Origin: Xylaria sp. FL1777
Taxonomy: Eukaryota; Ascomycota; Sordariomycetes; Xylariales; Xylariaceae
Length of the DNA: 64,000 nucleotides
Direction of reading: 5' to 3'
Assembly (NCBI GenBank): GCA_022578965.1
Contig: MU400567.1
Coordinates: 124,001-188,000 of the forward strand
Shown one piece after another: positions 1 to 12,599 of this stretch. Position numbers and translations under genes: made by a program. Within the stretch, counting starts at the first letter, position 1; every line of letters starts with the position of its first letter. The notes beneath the pieces are model-generated. The model did no database searches and had not been told where the DNA came from. It saw only the letters and a program-made list of their open reading frames with translations.

Positions 1-3000
1 AGTTAGCATTAACGTAATTAATTGTGCTATTTTTATATGCACTTTTGTTGTTATTCTAGTAAATTTAATTGCTTTAATAACTACGGTTATTTTAATTACG
101 GCATAAATTATCTTTATTATTTGCTGGATTAACGGTGTTTTTTGTGTTTTTTTTACTGTTTTAAGGGTTTTTAAAAATGTTAACTATGCCTTTAAAAAAA
201 TCCAGAAGTACTATAATAGCGCTAAAAAAAAAAAAAAAACTATTAGAAGCATAATTGTAGTTATAATAAAGTTAAGTGCTATTACTACTACAATAGCTAT
301 AAAAGAATTCGTTTTTTTTAACAAAGGCTTTAAGCTTTATAAAGCGTTTATTTTACATTTAGCGCGCTTTATTTACTTTATACTATTGCTTTATTGCTAA
401 AAATTTATTAGTACTAACTTGTTTACGTAAGTTTTAAATAATATTACTAGTTTATTACAATTTAACAAGTAATTTAAGGTTTTCGTTTAAATTATTATAA
501 ACGCAATAAGTAATGTAGTTTTTATTAGCACTACTTATTTTGCAATAATAATAAACCTTTGCATTAATATACTTTTTTACAGATTTAAAGGTTTCTTTAG
601 CAAAAGCATGCTTTTTTTAATTAGCAAGCTTTATAATTTTAAGTTTATTTTTCTAAAAACGTTATTAAAGCAAACGTTTAGCTTTTTTAAAGTTATAAAT
701 AATAGTTTATTTAGTTATATTTTTTAAACTTTCGAACTAAATAATACCTGCTAACATAAAGTTAAAAAGTATGCTTACTTTAAATTTCTTTAAAACTGTA
801 GCATTTTTATAATAAAAACTTAGCAGTTTAAGTTTGCTAATATACTGCATTACTAATATAATGTTATAATATTTAAATAGCTTTAGCTTAAGCAAGATTT
901 TGCTAAAACTATTGTTATTATAAACTATGTTATATTAGTTTTATAAAAAACCTAGTAGCAGCTTTAGGTTTTTAGCAAAATTACCTAGAAGTAAAGTAAC
1001 ATAAACAAAAAACTAAGCATTAAGATTAAAATACACGTTAAAGTAACCTGTTATATTTAGATTAACGCAGATGTTTTAATATATATATTTTTTTTGCTGT
1101 TTATGTAACACAAACAGATTTCGCAAAAAACTAGCATTTTAAAAACTATTGTAAGTTTATGCGATTTTTAGTAGTTTTTAGCTGCTTAACATTATTAGCT
1201 AAAACAGATTATTTGCTAAGTATAGCAAAGCAAATAAAAGTAGAACTAAAATTTGCAAAAGCAGATTATTTATATTAGCAGAGCTATTTTGCTTAAAGAA
1301 TTACAGTAGCAGTAATAAAGCTATAACTAAAGCAACAAACTAGGTTAACAGTTGCTCGAATTTTTCCGGTGTTTTTATTGCTGCTAAAATATAAGCTTAA
1401 CTTTAAAATAGCTAAAATTTTCGTTTAACTTTACTTAATCGGTTTAATACTATGTAAGCTTATAGCTAGATTTCTATAGTAATAAAAAGTTCAAAGTTTT
1501 TAAAGAATTTTAGCAAAATATTATTCATTATTTTATATATAATAACTATATTTTATAGTTTGTTTGTTTGTAAGTATTAGTATTAACGTTGCAGTTAAAA
1601 TAGCTAAAATAGTTAAAATAATTAAGATTATTAAAATAGTTCTAAAAACAATAATTTATATAATAAATGTTAAGATAAATTCGTAGAATAATTAAACATA
1701 TAGCTTATAAATAAAACTTAGCAAACATTACTGCTTATATTTTAAACAAAATTAAGCTGCAAAAATTCCCTAATATTAAATAACGCTATTTTTTCGCTTA
1801 ATATAACAAACGCGTAAAAAACAACAAGCAACAATATAGTAAATAATATAGTAAATCTTTAGCAGGTTTTCTTTATTAAACCTAATTAGCTTTAAGGTAA
1901 AAAAACAGCAATAGTTTTAGTAGTAAAGCAAACGCTAAAAAAGTAGCTATAGCGAACTTAGTAAGTTTAACTAAGCTAATAAATAGCAAATAAACAGGAT
2001 TACTAGCTAAAAAACGTAAAAATTAAAAGGTAGCTATAATAAATTTTAAAAGCGTAGCTAATTATATTACGTAAAACAAAAAAAGCTAAAGCAGTACTTA
2101 GTACTATAAACTAAACTAGTAAATAAATTAGTACAGGTTTTTTAGTTTATTATAAACTTTGTTATAATTACTAAATATAAAATAAATATATTAGCAATAG
2201 TTTTTAATTCTTAATTAAGTAAGTTAATTATTATTTGCTTTATTAAATAAGCAACTAGTAAAAGAAATTATAGCGATTTATTGTTGTTATTAAAAGGCTT
2301 TTGTTTGTTATTAGTAAGCATTAGCTTATTAGCAATAAAAACTAAAGGTTAAAGTAAAAAAGCAAAAAAAAAAGATAAACTAATTAATTAAACTTAAAAT
2401 TTAGCTTAAGCTTTAAATATAAATCGTTCTTTAGAATTTTAAAGATAATTTAAAAGCTTTTTTAGTTTAATTAGCAGTAGTAGCAAAATTAATTATACTT
2501 TAAAAAGCTTAAGTATTGTTTCTAAAGGTTTTAAACAATAAGGGCTACAAACAGCAAAACAAACGTTAACGTAACCTTGCTATAAATTAAAAAATCTTTT
2601 AATTAACTGTAGCTTATTAATTTAGTAGCAATATTACTGTTTTTTATTTAAGTTAGTATTATTCCTAGGTTATACTTAGTTAGTTTTAAATAAAGTCCAA
2701 GTTTTAGTAAATAGCAAAGCTGCAGTTAAAAAGTTTCCGATTAGTAGTTATAAAGCTTAGCAAAAAGATCTCTAGATCTAAAAACCGCTAATTAAGGTTA
2801 TATTAAACTGTTTTAACAAGCAAAAACGCTAAAACAATCGTTAGCTACTATATTATGAATAGCAAACGTACTAACTAAAAGTAAAAAGCGTACTAGCATT
2901 AAATAAAGCTTAATATACTATGTATTTTATAATAGTTAAAACTTAAAAATGTAATAAAACTAGCTAAAAGGCTAGCTAAAGGTTTAGCTTACAAAATAGT

Positions 3001-3033
3001 GAGCTATAGTATATACGTATACATATAAAGCAA
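1..3033. other. unassigned AT-rich DNA, no gene seen
   Basis: No frame on either strand gave a motif that I recognise. The texture (many GCA, AGC and TAG words, few TGA) matches the surrounding RIP-degraded DNA, so it is probably an old transposon remnant. The first 900 bases read on the minus strand give a low-stop, lysine- and asparagine-rich translation, which is too weak to call. Confidence 0.5.
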
Positions 3034-3235
3034 TTTCTTTAGTTAGCGTTTTAACTTTAATACATAAAAAGTAAAATATTAGGACTTTTTATATAAGAAA
3101 ATAATTTAATAATACAATTAATTATTTAAGTATATAATATAATTTCATTAGATTATTTACTTAAGTATATATATTAAAAGTTTTGCTATTTTACTTTTTA
3201 TATAAGTACTAAAGTTAAAACGCTAACTAAAAAGA
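3034..3235. mobile_element. small hairpin MITE-like element
   Basis: The left end (from about 3034) and the reverse complement of the right end (to about 3235) match over roughly 75 bp. Both contain TTAGTTAGCGTTTTAACTTT followed by a block ending in AAAAAGTAAAAT, with mostly transition differences. The arms nearly meet, leaving a short AT-only centre around 3140, so the unit folds into one long hairpin. Its length of about 200 bp and lack of coding sequence fit a non-autonomous inverted-repeat element. A clean target duplication was not visible. Confidence 0.65.
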
Positions 3236-5649
3236 TAAGCTAAGTTTTAAGTTATGTAACTTAATAGTTTGTTTTAATATCGTATTGTTTGCAGTAATAA
3301 TATTAGTTCTTATATTAAGAGCTCTTAAAAAGCAAACTTGAATTTTTACTTAAATAATATATAATTATTAAGAACTTTTTTTTCCTTTTTGCTTTTTTTT
3401 TTCTAGCTTATGTTTACTGCAAAAAATAAATTAAACGCTTTTTTTAGCTATTAATTATTCCGGTTTTTTACTACTGGTTATCTTTATATAAGTTTAATCA
3501 AACTTTTCGATTTATAGTAAAAAGTACTTTCTTTAAACAACTTTTTTTCCGTAACTGCTGCAATAGCTAATTTCTTTATTAATATTTTCTAAAAACCCTA
3601 AAATTACGCAAAATTGTTTTAAGCTTTTATAAAACAAATATAAGAGAAATTGCTACTTTTTTTGCAAAGTCTATATTAATCTTAAGCATTTTAAGCATAA
3701 ATACCTTAGAAATAATAACTAAAACTAACAAACAATGATTTTATATAAATGTTAGTGTTATATTTTCTATATATAAAATATAAGAGCTTTTAAAGTACTT
3801 ATTTTAAGGGGGTTAAAAATAATAAAAGTTATAAGTGCTTATAATATACTTAAGTAGTTTTAAAACATAACATCTTAATTAGATTTTATTTAATTAACTG
3901 TTTAAAGTTGTTAAGAATTAGTATGCTTGCAAGTAACTTATATACATTAGTAAAAGCTTTATAAACGTAGTTTGTTTTAATAAAATTAACTTAATAACTT
4001 ATTAAGTTAGCTAGTATAATTATTTTAACAAATAAAAATCCGGACTGCATTGCAATATATATTACTAATGCAGTTTTCCTTAAAGACTTAAGTTTATAAA
4101 AAAACATAAATGTGCTAAATTTATTTGGTTTATTTTTGATTATGCTAATAATGCGCATTATTTCCTTAATAGTGTTTTTAATATAAAAATAATGCTTAAC
4201 TTAATAGCTTTTTTTAGCTTTACTTTAAAAATACTATACGTAAAACTAACCTTAGTTAGCGCATTTATAAAGTTTGTACGAATAATTTTTATATTTGCTA
4301 TGTTTTGCTTAATAGTAGCTAATTGCTTAACTTTAATGTGTTATAAAAATGTAAATAAAGCTACTGTTTTAACAAAACTATTAAGTTTAGTACTAAGAAA
4401 TTTTTAGTTAGTATAGCTAGTTTTTTAAAATTATTATTAAAGTTAAATAAACTATTTGTTTTTATTTTAAAAGTATAAATCTTAATAATTTTCAGCTAGC
4501 TAAGCTTATTTAGTAGCAAAATCTTAAAGTAAACTTTTAGTTAACTAAGTTAAAAAAGCGCATTATTAATTATATTTTTCCAGGTTATTATTTTAATTAG
4601 CAAAATATTATTAAGCTAGTTTATGCTATTTAGCTTAAATAATAACTAAGTAATAATACTATTGCTAACACTTGTATTACTATTAGCCCTTGATTTTTTT
4701 TATTTGTAAATAGCGTTTAGTTTATTAAAAATGATAATATAAAAGCTGCTTGCTTTTTTTTTTTTTTTATACTTAGGCTTTGCATTAGCAAGGAATTTTC
4801 AAATATTTTTTGTAGCCCTAAAGATAGCTTAGCACCGCTTTTGCAATTATTACATATTTGCTAACAGGTTAGCTACTACAAACAAAAACATATAAATAAG
4901 AGCTATTGCTAGAAAAAGAAAAGTTGTTAAAAAATACTACGTATTTATATAGTAACCGGTTAGCAAAAAAACCACCAAAAGAAAAACATATAAAGCTACT
5001 AAAAGTTAAAAACAACTTACAAGTTAAAAAAGATTAATTTATTTAAAAAAAACTTGTTTGCGATCTTTTTAATTTTTAGCGGATCTTATTTAATAAAACC
5101 TCAGCTAGAACCACTTATTTTACTTTGTTAAAATATTCCTAACAAGCAAGCTAAATTATATTTATTGCTACTACTGCTAAAAAAAGCTATTTAAAGGTTT
5201 TAATTTTTATATCTTTAGTTTTTATTATATAGATTAGCTTAACTATAAAAAAAAGCTCTTAAGCTATTAAAGTATTGCTTTTTTTGCAAAAAAGCTCGTA
5301 AGTTTAATTTAAATAGTCCTAAACTACTAAACAGCATTTTTAATATAGTAATAAAAGCAGAGGTCTTTTTCTTAAAAAAGAAAAAATAAGTTAATAAATC
5401 TTTATCTTTTTTAATAGTAGGAATTATTGTTGCTATAGTTTCAAATATATTTAAGAAAAAAATATACGCGTATAGCTCGATACAAAAAGAGCAAAAGCTA
5501 CAAAAATTAAAGAAGTTCTGCTATTTGTTTTATTATAGCGTCTAAATTCTGTTTATTTAGTTTAAGCACTTATTACTGCTATATGTTACTTATTTTCTTT
5601 CTAGCTTTTTATTATCTTTAAAGTTATATTTATTTTTAAAAATATCCTT
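3236..5649. other. unassigned AT-rich DNA before Gypsy relic III
   Basis: No conserved domain was recognised. The open stretch at 4192-4407 (71 codons, plus strand) is hydrophobic and unrelated to anything I know. It is probably chance or a fragment of an older element. The last part, from about 4900, may contain the upstream gag/protease part of the Gypsy relic that becomes recognisable at 5.65 kb, but no motif confirms it. Confidence 0.4.
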
Positions 5650-7070
5650 ATTAATTATATTAATATATTCTATTATATTATAAATAAAGCTTGCTAAGTT
5701 TAATACTTTTAAAAAAGTATACAAAGTAGCTAAATAGCTTTATACTTAATATTAAAAAAATCTAATTTAATTTAATCCTAAGATATATAAATAAATAATA
5801 AATGCTTTTAAAACTTTGTAACGCTTTAGCAAAGTTTTAAGCGTTAATACAAAAGATAATAAAGCTTATTTCTAATTAGCTAGCTAATTTACTTAATAAT
5901 ATTTCTATTTAAAGTAGTTAATAAGAAAAAACAGTTATATAAGTGCTATTATTTACTATTTTTACGATTGGTTAAATATGGCATAATAATTAACTTATTA
6001 AAAACATTACTTTTTGTAAAGTTTGGTATTTTTTTGGGTTTTTGCATTTTTTGCAACGGTATAAAAGCAAACTTAGCTAAAGTAATAGCAATACAAAATA
6101 AACTTATGCTTAAGAACATAACAGAAATAAAGGCATTTATAAAGGCTATAAGCTATTTTAAGCACTTTGTTAAAAATTACTTGCTAATTGCCGAGCTTTT
6201 AATTACATTAACAAGTAGTCTAAAGAACTAAAAACTAAAATTAATTGCAAAAGCGCAAAATACGTAGCAAAAAATCTGTAAAGCTATTACTACTATGCTA
6301 GCAGTTTAAGCCTTTAATAATTCTAGCGTATATTACGTTAAAACTATTGTTATACGCAGTAAACCCGCTAAACGCTTTGTGCTATACTTACTTAAATAAG
6401 TAGTTTAGTAATATATTAAAACTATACTACACTAAACTAAGATTTATTAAAACTGTTTTATATATTTAAAAGTAAAAGTATTTAGCTTTTGCGAATTTAA
6501 AACATATTAAAGAACCTTAAAGGCTAAAAAGCTTAAACTAATTGCATATAAACTTAAGAATAGCTACTATGCTTAGTATAAGCCTAAATAAAAAGCATAA
6601 ACTTTAGCAGCCATAATATATTATTATATTTAAAATAACTAGAGTTAATTTTTAGTTTTAAGCTGTATTATAGCAGCTTTTTTTATATTAGTAGTATACT
6701 TTTTAAAAAAGCTAAAACTAATTTAATTTTGCTACATAATATAAAAAAAAGAGTTATTAGCTATTATGTTAATACTGCAGTACTAGCAGCACTAAGTTAA
6801 AAGCAAAGAAATTACTGTTTAAACTAATTACGAGTTCTTAATAACGCTAAAAACAAAAGCAAAATAACTAGCAAAAATAGAACGTTTTTTAAACTTAACA
6901 CTATTGCGTAAAAATTATATATAAAACAAACAAATCGAACGTTTTAGAAAATTAGCTATTAAAGCTATTAAATGCTATTTATTTAATAGCAAAACAAAAC
7001 ACTAATTTAATAGCGTTACTAAACCTTTAAAAATAAATGTTTAAACACCTAATTAAAAAATAATTAATAT
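5650..7070 (+). pseudogene. Gypsy element III: pol relic (RT end, connection, RNase H)
   Basis: This is a dead fragment of a Ty3/Gypsy polyprotein. The cleanest part is 5968-6231 (87 codons). It contains the end of reverse transcriptase and the connection domain: a FLGF-like block, GIKANLAKV, then the YFKHFVKNY block that precedes RNase H in Gypsy elements. The same frame continues to an RNase H signature at 6748-6834: KELLAI, then V-stop-TNYE where the family has V-x-TDH, with Asp now AAT and His now TAC. Stops are TAA/TAG. All motifs are in one frame, so decay was by substitution. An upstream LLNNIS at about 5889-5906 may be the YxDD box, but it lies in another frame. No LTRs were found. 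Confidence 0.8.
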
Positions 7071-8736
7071 TAATAAATAAAAATTATATTTAGTTTTATA
7101 AAGTAAAAAAACAATATAAAATTATAGGCAAATTGTACGAACATTAACTGCTAAACACTAAAATTTGCTTTAGTTTTTTTACTTTAACCTAAAATATAAT
7201 CTCTAAGGTTAAAATCTTTATTTTTTAACTTAATTAGCGCTAAAATGTTTATATTACTTTTGTAAATGTTTGCTACTTGCTTTTTTCTTTCTTTAGGTTA
7301 AAAGCACAGCGCAAAGCTTATATTATTTATGCTATTAATCGTAGTTTTAATAAAAGCTTTATGTTATATTTACGCATTAATAACTAAGTTTTCTATATTA
7401 TTTTTATTACTAGTGTTTAAAAAAAGTATAATAAACATTATATCGCTTTTTAAGCATTATTAGCAAAAATATAAAAGTATATTAATAGTTAAATAAATAA
7501 AATGTTTACTTAGTTTGCTGCACTTATAGCAATACTAAAAACGTGCTATGTTTATTATTTAGTTTAAATATCGAGTATTAGTTGTATTAATATGTTTACG
7601 CTCTAAAATTGCTTTTTAAGCAAGTTTGTTTAGCCCAGTAATTAAAATGTTTATATTTTATTAATTAAGAAGTTAATACAGTTGTAAAATGCTAACTAAA
7701 TAAAGTATAGCAACAAATACTTAAATTTAAGCTAAAAATAAATATGTTATTAAGCTTAATACAATATTTTAATATATAACAAATATTTGCCTTTTTGTTG
7801 TAGTTTTAATAGTTTGCTAAATTTAACACTTTATAGCTACTAAAAAAGTATTTTTGTTTGCTAGTTTAACGAAATAAATACTAGCAGCTATAAATATTTA
7901 ACTTATACTTTTGCAATAATATTATAAGCTTTAGCTTATATTTTTTTAAAGCAGTTAGTATAAAAAAAGTTAACTAAAGCATTGTTTTTAATAACTATAG
8001 TTTATTTTTTGCTAATAAGCTTAGGAAATCTAAATAAACTAAGTAATATTTTACTAGTGCTAATACTAATGCTAAAACTACTACTAAAAGTATTATATAA
8101 CAGTAATAATTACTTAATGTTTATATTACTTTTTGCTTACGTATGTTATTTATGCTAAGCTTTAAACTAATTAAATAATAAGCAGAACTAAAGATTTTTT
8201 ATGCTGTTATAAAAAGCGTATTAATTAGTATATATGTTATTTTTTTTAAGCTGCATATACTAATAGTGCTAGGTTTAAAAACAATTAAGCAAAAAATAAA
8301 ATTAAAGATTTACTATGTTATAGTTTTTAGTATATTGTTTAGCGTTTACGTAACTTTTTTTTAGTTATACAAATTGCTTATGCTAAGTTTTAAGATCTGC
8401 TATATTATTATTAGCAATATATTAATTAACGTTTATTTTAAATCGTTTTTTATAAAAAAGTGAAAAAATTATGTTAAACTATTTATAGCTTTGCTTAAAT
8501 AGCTACTAGTGCTTTATTTTTAATACTTTGTTGCTTATATTTAATAAAGGTTTAAGTAAAGCATTAACTTTTATAGTTTAGCTAGTAGTTCTATTATAAT
8601 TTTCTACTTTTTAATCTAAAAAAAACTGCATAACTGTAAAACTTTACTAGCTATACAAATTAAGATTGTTTATAATCTATGCATACTAAGGGTTAGTGCA
8701 ACATTAAAAATAAATTAAAAACTATAAAAAAAAAAC
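7071..8736. other. unassigned AT-rich DNA downstream of Gypsy III
   Basis: The integrase of element III would be expected here on the plus strand, but I could not find its HHCC or DDE blocks. The sequence has the same mutated texture as its neighbours. Related segments around 8100-8190 and 8340-8420 (both with GCTTATGCTAAG-like words) hint at an internal duplication that I cannot delimit. Confidence 0.4.
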
Positions 8737-8776
8737 ATTGCAAGTTTTAAGCAAAGAAAAGAACTAAAGCAAAAGC

Positions 8777-8857
8777 AATGCATTGCAAGTTTAAAGCAGA
8801 GGCAACGCATTGCGAGTTTAAGGTAAAAGCAACGCATTGTAAGTTTAAAGCAAAAGC
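8777..8857 (+). repeat. 27-bp tandem repeat, three units
   Basis: Three consecutive 27-bp units (8777-8803, 8804-8830, 8831-8857) share the core GCATTGCAAGTTTAAAGC and differ mainly by transitions. A degenerate unit precedes them near 8737, and related GCAA/GTTTAA words continue to about 8960. Twenty-seven is a multiple of three, but I see no surrounding open frame that would make this a protein repeat. Confidence 0.8.
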
Positions 8858-9284
8858 AAAAAACAAGTATTGCTAGCTTAAAACGAAAAAAAAGTGCAAC
8901 AAATGCTAGTTTAAGCAGTAAACATTGCTACTTTAAGCAATATGCTACTAATGTTGCTTTTAAAACTAATAAACTTAAAAGTAGGTTAAATTTTTATTAA
9001 TTTAGCATTATTAAGTAAATAAGTAAGCAAAAATACTTAAGCACTTAAGCACTTAAGCAATATAAATAAGTAAGTACTTAAGCAATTAAATATTTTTATG
9101 CGTATATTTGTGAAATTATATAACCAAGGGTAGCATAATTAAAAAACCGGGTTAAAATAATAATTAAGAAAATATAGTTTTAATAGAAAAAAAGGGGAAA
9201 TTTTTATAAGCTTAAACACTAGACTGCTAATATAATCTTAAAACCTATAAAGTACAAACCTTAAAAAGTTAAGGTCTGAAGTTA
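8858..9284. other. spacer with short ACTTAAGC repeats
   Basis: There is no gene. At 9020-9090 the words CTTAAGCA and AAGTAAGTA recur, giving a short low-complexity tract. The rest is ordinary AT-rich DNA up to the edge of the MITE at 9285. Confidence 0.5.
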
Positions 9285-9864
9285 CGGCTTTAGTTTTTTA
9301 AAGCTAAAAAATTAATATTAAGAAACAAACTTTAACTAATTTAAAAAAAGTCCACTAGATGTTTTTTTATTACTTTATATTTTATACAAAATAAGTATAG
9401 TTTTAAACACTTTATAAACACTAACAAAAACAACAATTAGGCTTGCTTTATAGCATTAAGGTATATTTAGTAAACATACCTAGGTATAAAAGTTTAGCAG
9501 TAAACTTTATTAAATTAAAGGTATTTATTAGTATAACTAACGTGTTATAATTATTGTTAAAAGTTAAAAGTGGTAAGTGGTGGTAAATAAAAAGTGCGCT
9601 ATATTATAGTAGTATTAGTAGGTAAAAGTACGCTATATTATAGTAGTATTAGTAAACTAAGCTATATACTTGTTATTTTTTAGTTAGTTTATAAATAACC
9701 CTAGTAAATACTTTTAAGTACTTTATAACTTTATTAAATATAGCTAAATTTAATGCAGTAAAAAAGAAGTATAAAATACTTGTAAGTATTTATAAAGTAA
9801 CTGCTATATTAAGTTAAGGTTTATTTCTTAATATTAATTCTTTAGCTTTAAAAAACCGAAGCTA
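9285..9864. mobile_element. 580-bp MITE with long TIRs and TA target duplication
   Basis: The left end (9285-9341) and the reverse complement of the right end (9808-9864) align over about 57 bp without gaps. The shared core is TTTTTTAAAGCTAAA followed by TTAATATTAAGAAA. Every difference I see is a transition. TA lies directly outside both ends (9283-9284 and 9865-9866). TA duplications with inverted ends are typical of Tc1/mariner-pogo (Fot1-like) transposons. With 580 bp and no open frame, this is a non-autonomous derivative, probably mobilised by such a transposase. No related full-length transposase was recognised in the window. Confidence 0.8.
9594..9654 (+). repeat. direct duplication inside the MITE
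   Basis: A 27-bp segment (9594-9620) is repeated at 9628-9654 after a 7-bp spacer, with one transition difference near its start. The shared core is GCTATATTATAGTAGTATTA. It lies in the middle of the TIR-bounded element. Confidence 0.85.
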
Positions 9865-9866
9865 TA

Positions 9867-12438
9867 TTATAACTATAACTAGTTATTAATTTAGTAATTA
9901 TTGCTATAATTGTTTTTTATAACCTTTTTTTGCGTTAATATAGGTTATTATAAAGCAGCAGCTAGTTTTTGCTTAATAATTAACATAAATATAAAATATA
10001 TAAATTTTTAATGTAACGATTTATATATAAGCTAATATAATTAGCGCATAAACTACTTACGATAGCGCTAAAGAATTAGCGCTTATAACAAGGCTTACAT
10101 ATGTTGCTTTAACTTTTAACCTTTTTTTTTTTTTTTTTCTTTTTTCTTTAGCTTAAAATCTTCGTTTATAGTATTAATACACTAGCTGTTATGCTATTTA
10201 ACTAATTGTAACACTTAATAACTAACTAGTTAGTTATAATTATATGCTAATTAACTAATTTAACTATTGCTTTTAATGCTATTATGTTTTAAGTTTGCAA
10301 AAAGAAAGTCATTATACTTACTATGTTTATTTTAATTAAAAGGCTGTTTATTTAGCATTATATTTGCAATATTAAAATGCTAGTTTTTAAGCATTTAGTA
10401 ATACTATGCTAACTTTTCTTAAAGTAACATATTATATTTTAATAGTAGTTAGTTTTCTCTTTTAATGTACTTTAATAAATATTGCCGTAAAGCAATATAA
10501 AATTATAAATATAAGCATTTACTGTTTACTTGTATTATTAATAAAGGATTGCAAGCTAACTACTTGTTGCAAATATGTTGTGTAAAAAAGCTCAAAAAAC
10601 TCTCGAAGTTAAACTAAAAAAGGGGTTTTTTTATTTAATTAACAGCATTACAAAGCTAAAAATTAACGTTAATATAAATAGCTTAATTATTAATAATACC
10701 TTTTCTTTCTAGGTTTAACTACAGCTAAGTAATGTTTCTATGTATTATATAACTTTTATTTAGCTAAAACCTAATCTTATAGCTATTTTAAGTGCAAATA
10801 AACTAATAGATCTTTTCTTTTATTATAGGGCTATATATAGCATAAATAGCTACCTAGTCTGCTAGCTAGTTATAAATAAAAAGCCTAGTTACAATAAGTT
10901 TATTAGTATAAGCCTTAGCTAATTAGTTAAGTTTATTATAAAAATATTAAGCATAATTAAATAAAAACTTACGATTTAGCGGTTATTAACTTTATTTTAA
11001 ACTTGCTGCTACTATTGCTTAATTTTTTAGTTACCTTTATTGCTGCCTTATATATAAAAATCTATAAGTCGGTAACCTTAAAAATATACAGTTAGTTGCT
11101 CAAAATTTAAATATTAAAATGTTATAGTAAGTTTAGTAATACTAGCAAAGTAATGTTGTACTAATGCTTATAAAAGTGTTTTAAATCTATAGTTACTATA
11201 TATAAACTATAAGCAAAATTTAAGTTAGTTTACTATTTAAAGATAACTTTACAGTATAACTAATAGCATACTAATCGATTAGCTAACATTACAAAATATA
11301 ATATAACATAAATATACATTTATGCAAGCATAAATTTTAAATCTAAATTTTTTAAGCTTAAAATACTTATTAAAACTTTATATAAAGTTAACTTTTAGCA
11401 CAAAGAATTTTCTTTGTTAAAACAGCTAAAGCTTTTTTTAGTAAGCAACTGCGTTAAGCTATTAACTAAAATAAATAGCCTTTAGCTTATTATAGCTAAA
11501 ACCTAGCATTATGTTTTATTAAATATATAAATGGAATATATTTTGGCCTATGTTAAGCATTTTAAATGTAACCTTTTTTTTTTTGTTAATTTAGCGCTTA
11601 ATAGCATTACGTAATTCTTTTTTTTTTTCTTTGTTGTAAATATAACGTTTTATATTATAGTTAAATCGAAAACAAGTTAATGTTGCTAAGCTAATTAAAG
11701 GAATATTTATAAAGCGTAAAACCATATAAATCTTTTAGTTAAAAAAGTTTTTTTCTTAGAACTAGTACTTTATTACTAAAACAAAAGCAAAGTTATATAG
11801 TAGCACATGTTTAGTTTCCCTTTATTTTAACAAAAGCTTTTTTAGACCTCGTAGTAAAAGGCGTAAGTCCTTGCGCTTAGTTTTAATAAGATTTTTTATT
11901 TGCAATACTGTAAATTTAGCATTTTAGTATTGCTTGATTTTAGCTTTAGCTAAACAAAGATAATATTTGTTTTTTATAAAGCCTTAGTTTGCTAAGCAGC
12001 GTTAAAGGGTTTAAAGCGTAGCATATATTTTATATATGCTATGTAGCATATTTATAATTTCGGCTTAAGTTAAGTGCTCTTTTATATACTAACTTTAAAT
12101 TTAATTGCAATAAGCTTTAAATAAAACAAGCATTATTAATATATATATAGCAGTAAATGCTTTCTGTTTTAGTAATTTTATATTATGTTATATTTTCTTT
12201 AACACTTAACATTAAATAAAAATGAAATTAAAGTAGCTATAAAAAAAAAAGCACCTAGTAAATTAGCTTACTAAGATTGCTTAGCAACATAGCTATTATA
12301 TAACTTATAAAGCATAAACTTACTATAAGTAACTATAAGTAGCTATAAGTAGCTATATATAGCTATATATAGCCGTTTATATATACTTAATAAGTATAGT
12401 ATAGTAGCTATAGTATAAAATTTATCTTAAGTACTTAG
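9867..12438. other. unassigned AT-rich DNA
   Basis: No coding motif was found. The stretch holds poly-T runs (about 10125-10147 and 11574-11584) and a short tandem run of AGCTATA and AACTATAAGT words at 12325-12375. The remainder looks like old, strongly mutated repeat DNA. Confidence 0.45.
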
Positions 12439-12596
12439 TTAAGCAGCTATACTTATTTACTTAGTATTAAGCTTTAGCTTATATTATAGGTAAGTAAATA
12501 TTTAGTTAATTATACACTTTTTTACTTAAGTAATCTTATAGTATAAACTAAACTTCCTTTAATACAACCTTCGATTTTTTAAAGACTTTGTTTTTT
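12439..12596 (+). repeat. dispersed hairpin repeat, copy A
   Basis: It begins TTAAGCAGCTATACTTA and ends near AAAGACTTTGTTTTTT. The same order of blocks recurs at 21368-21499, including TATAGTATAAACTAAACTT. Flanks on both sides are unrelated between copies, so these are the element edges. Inside, a GCTTTAGCTTATATTATA block is complementary to the downstream TATAGTATAAACTAAAC block, which gives a hairpin. A MITE-like element is the simplest reading. Confidence 0.65.
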
Positions 12597-12599
12597 AGT

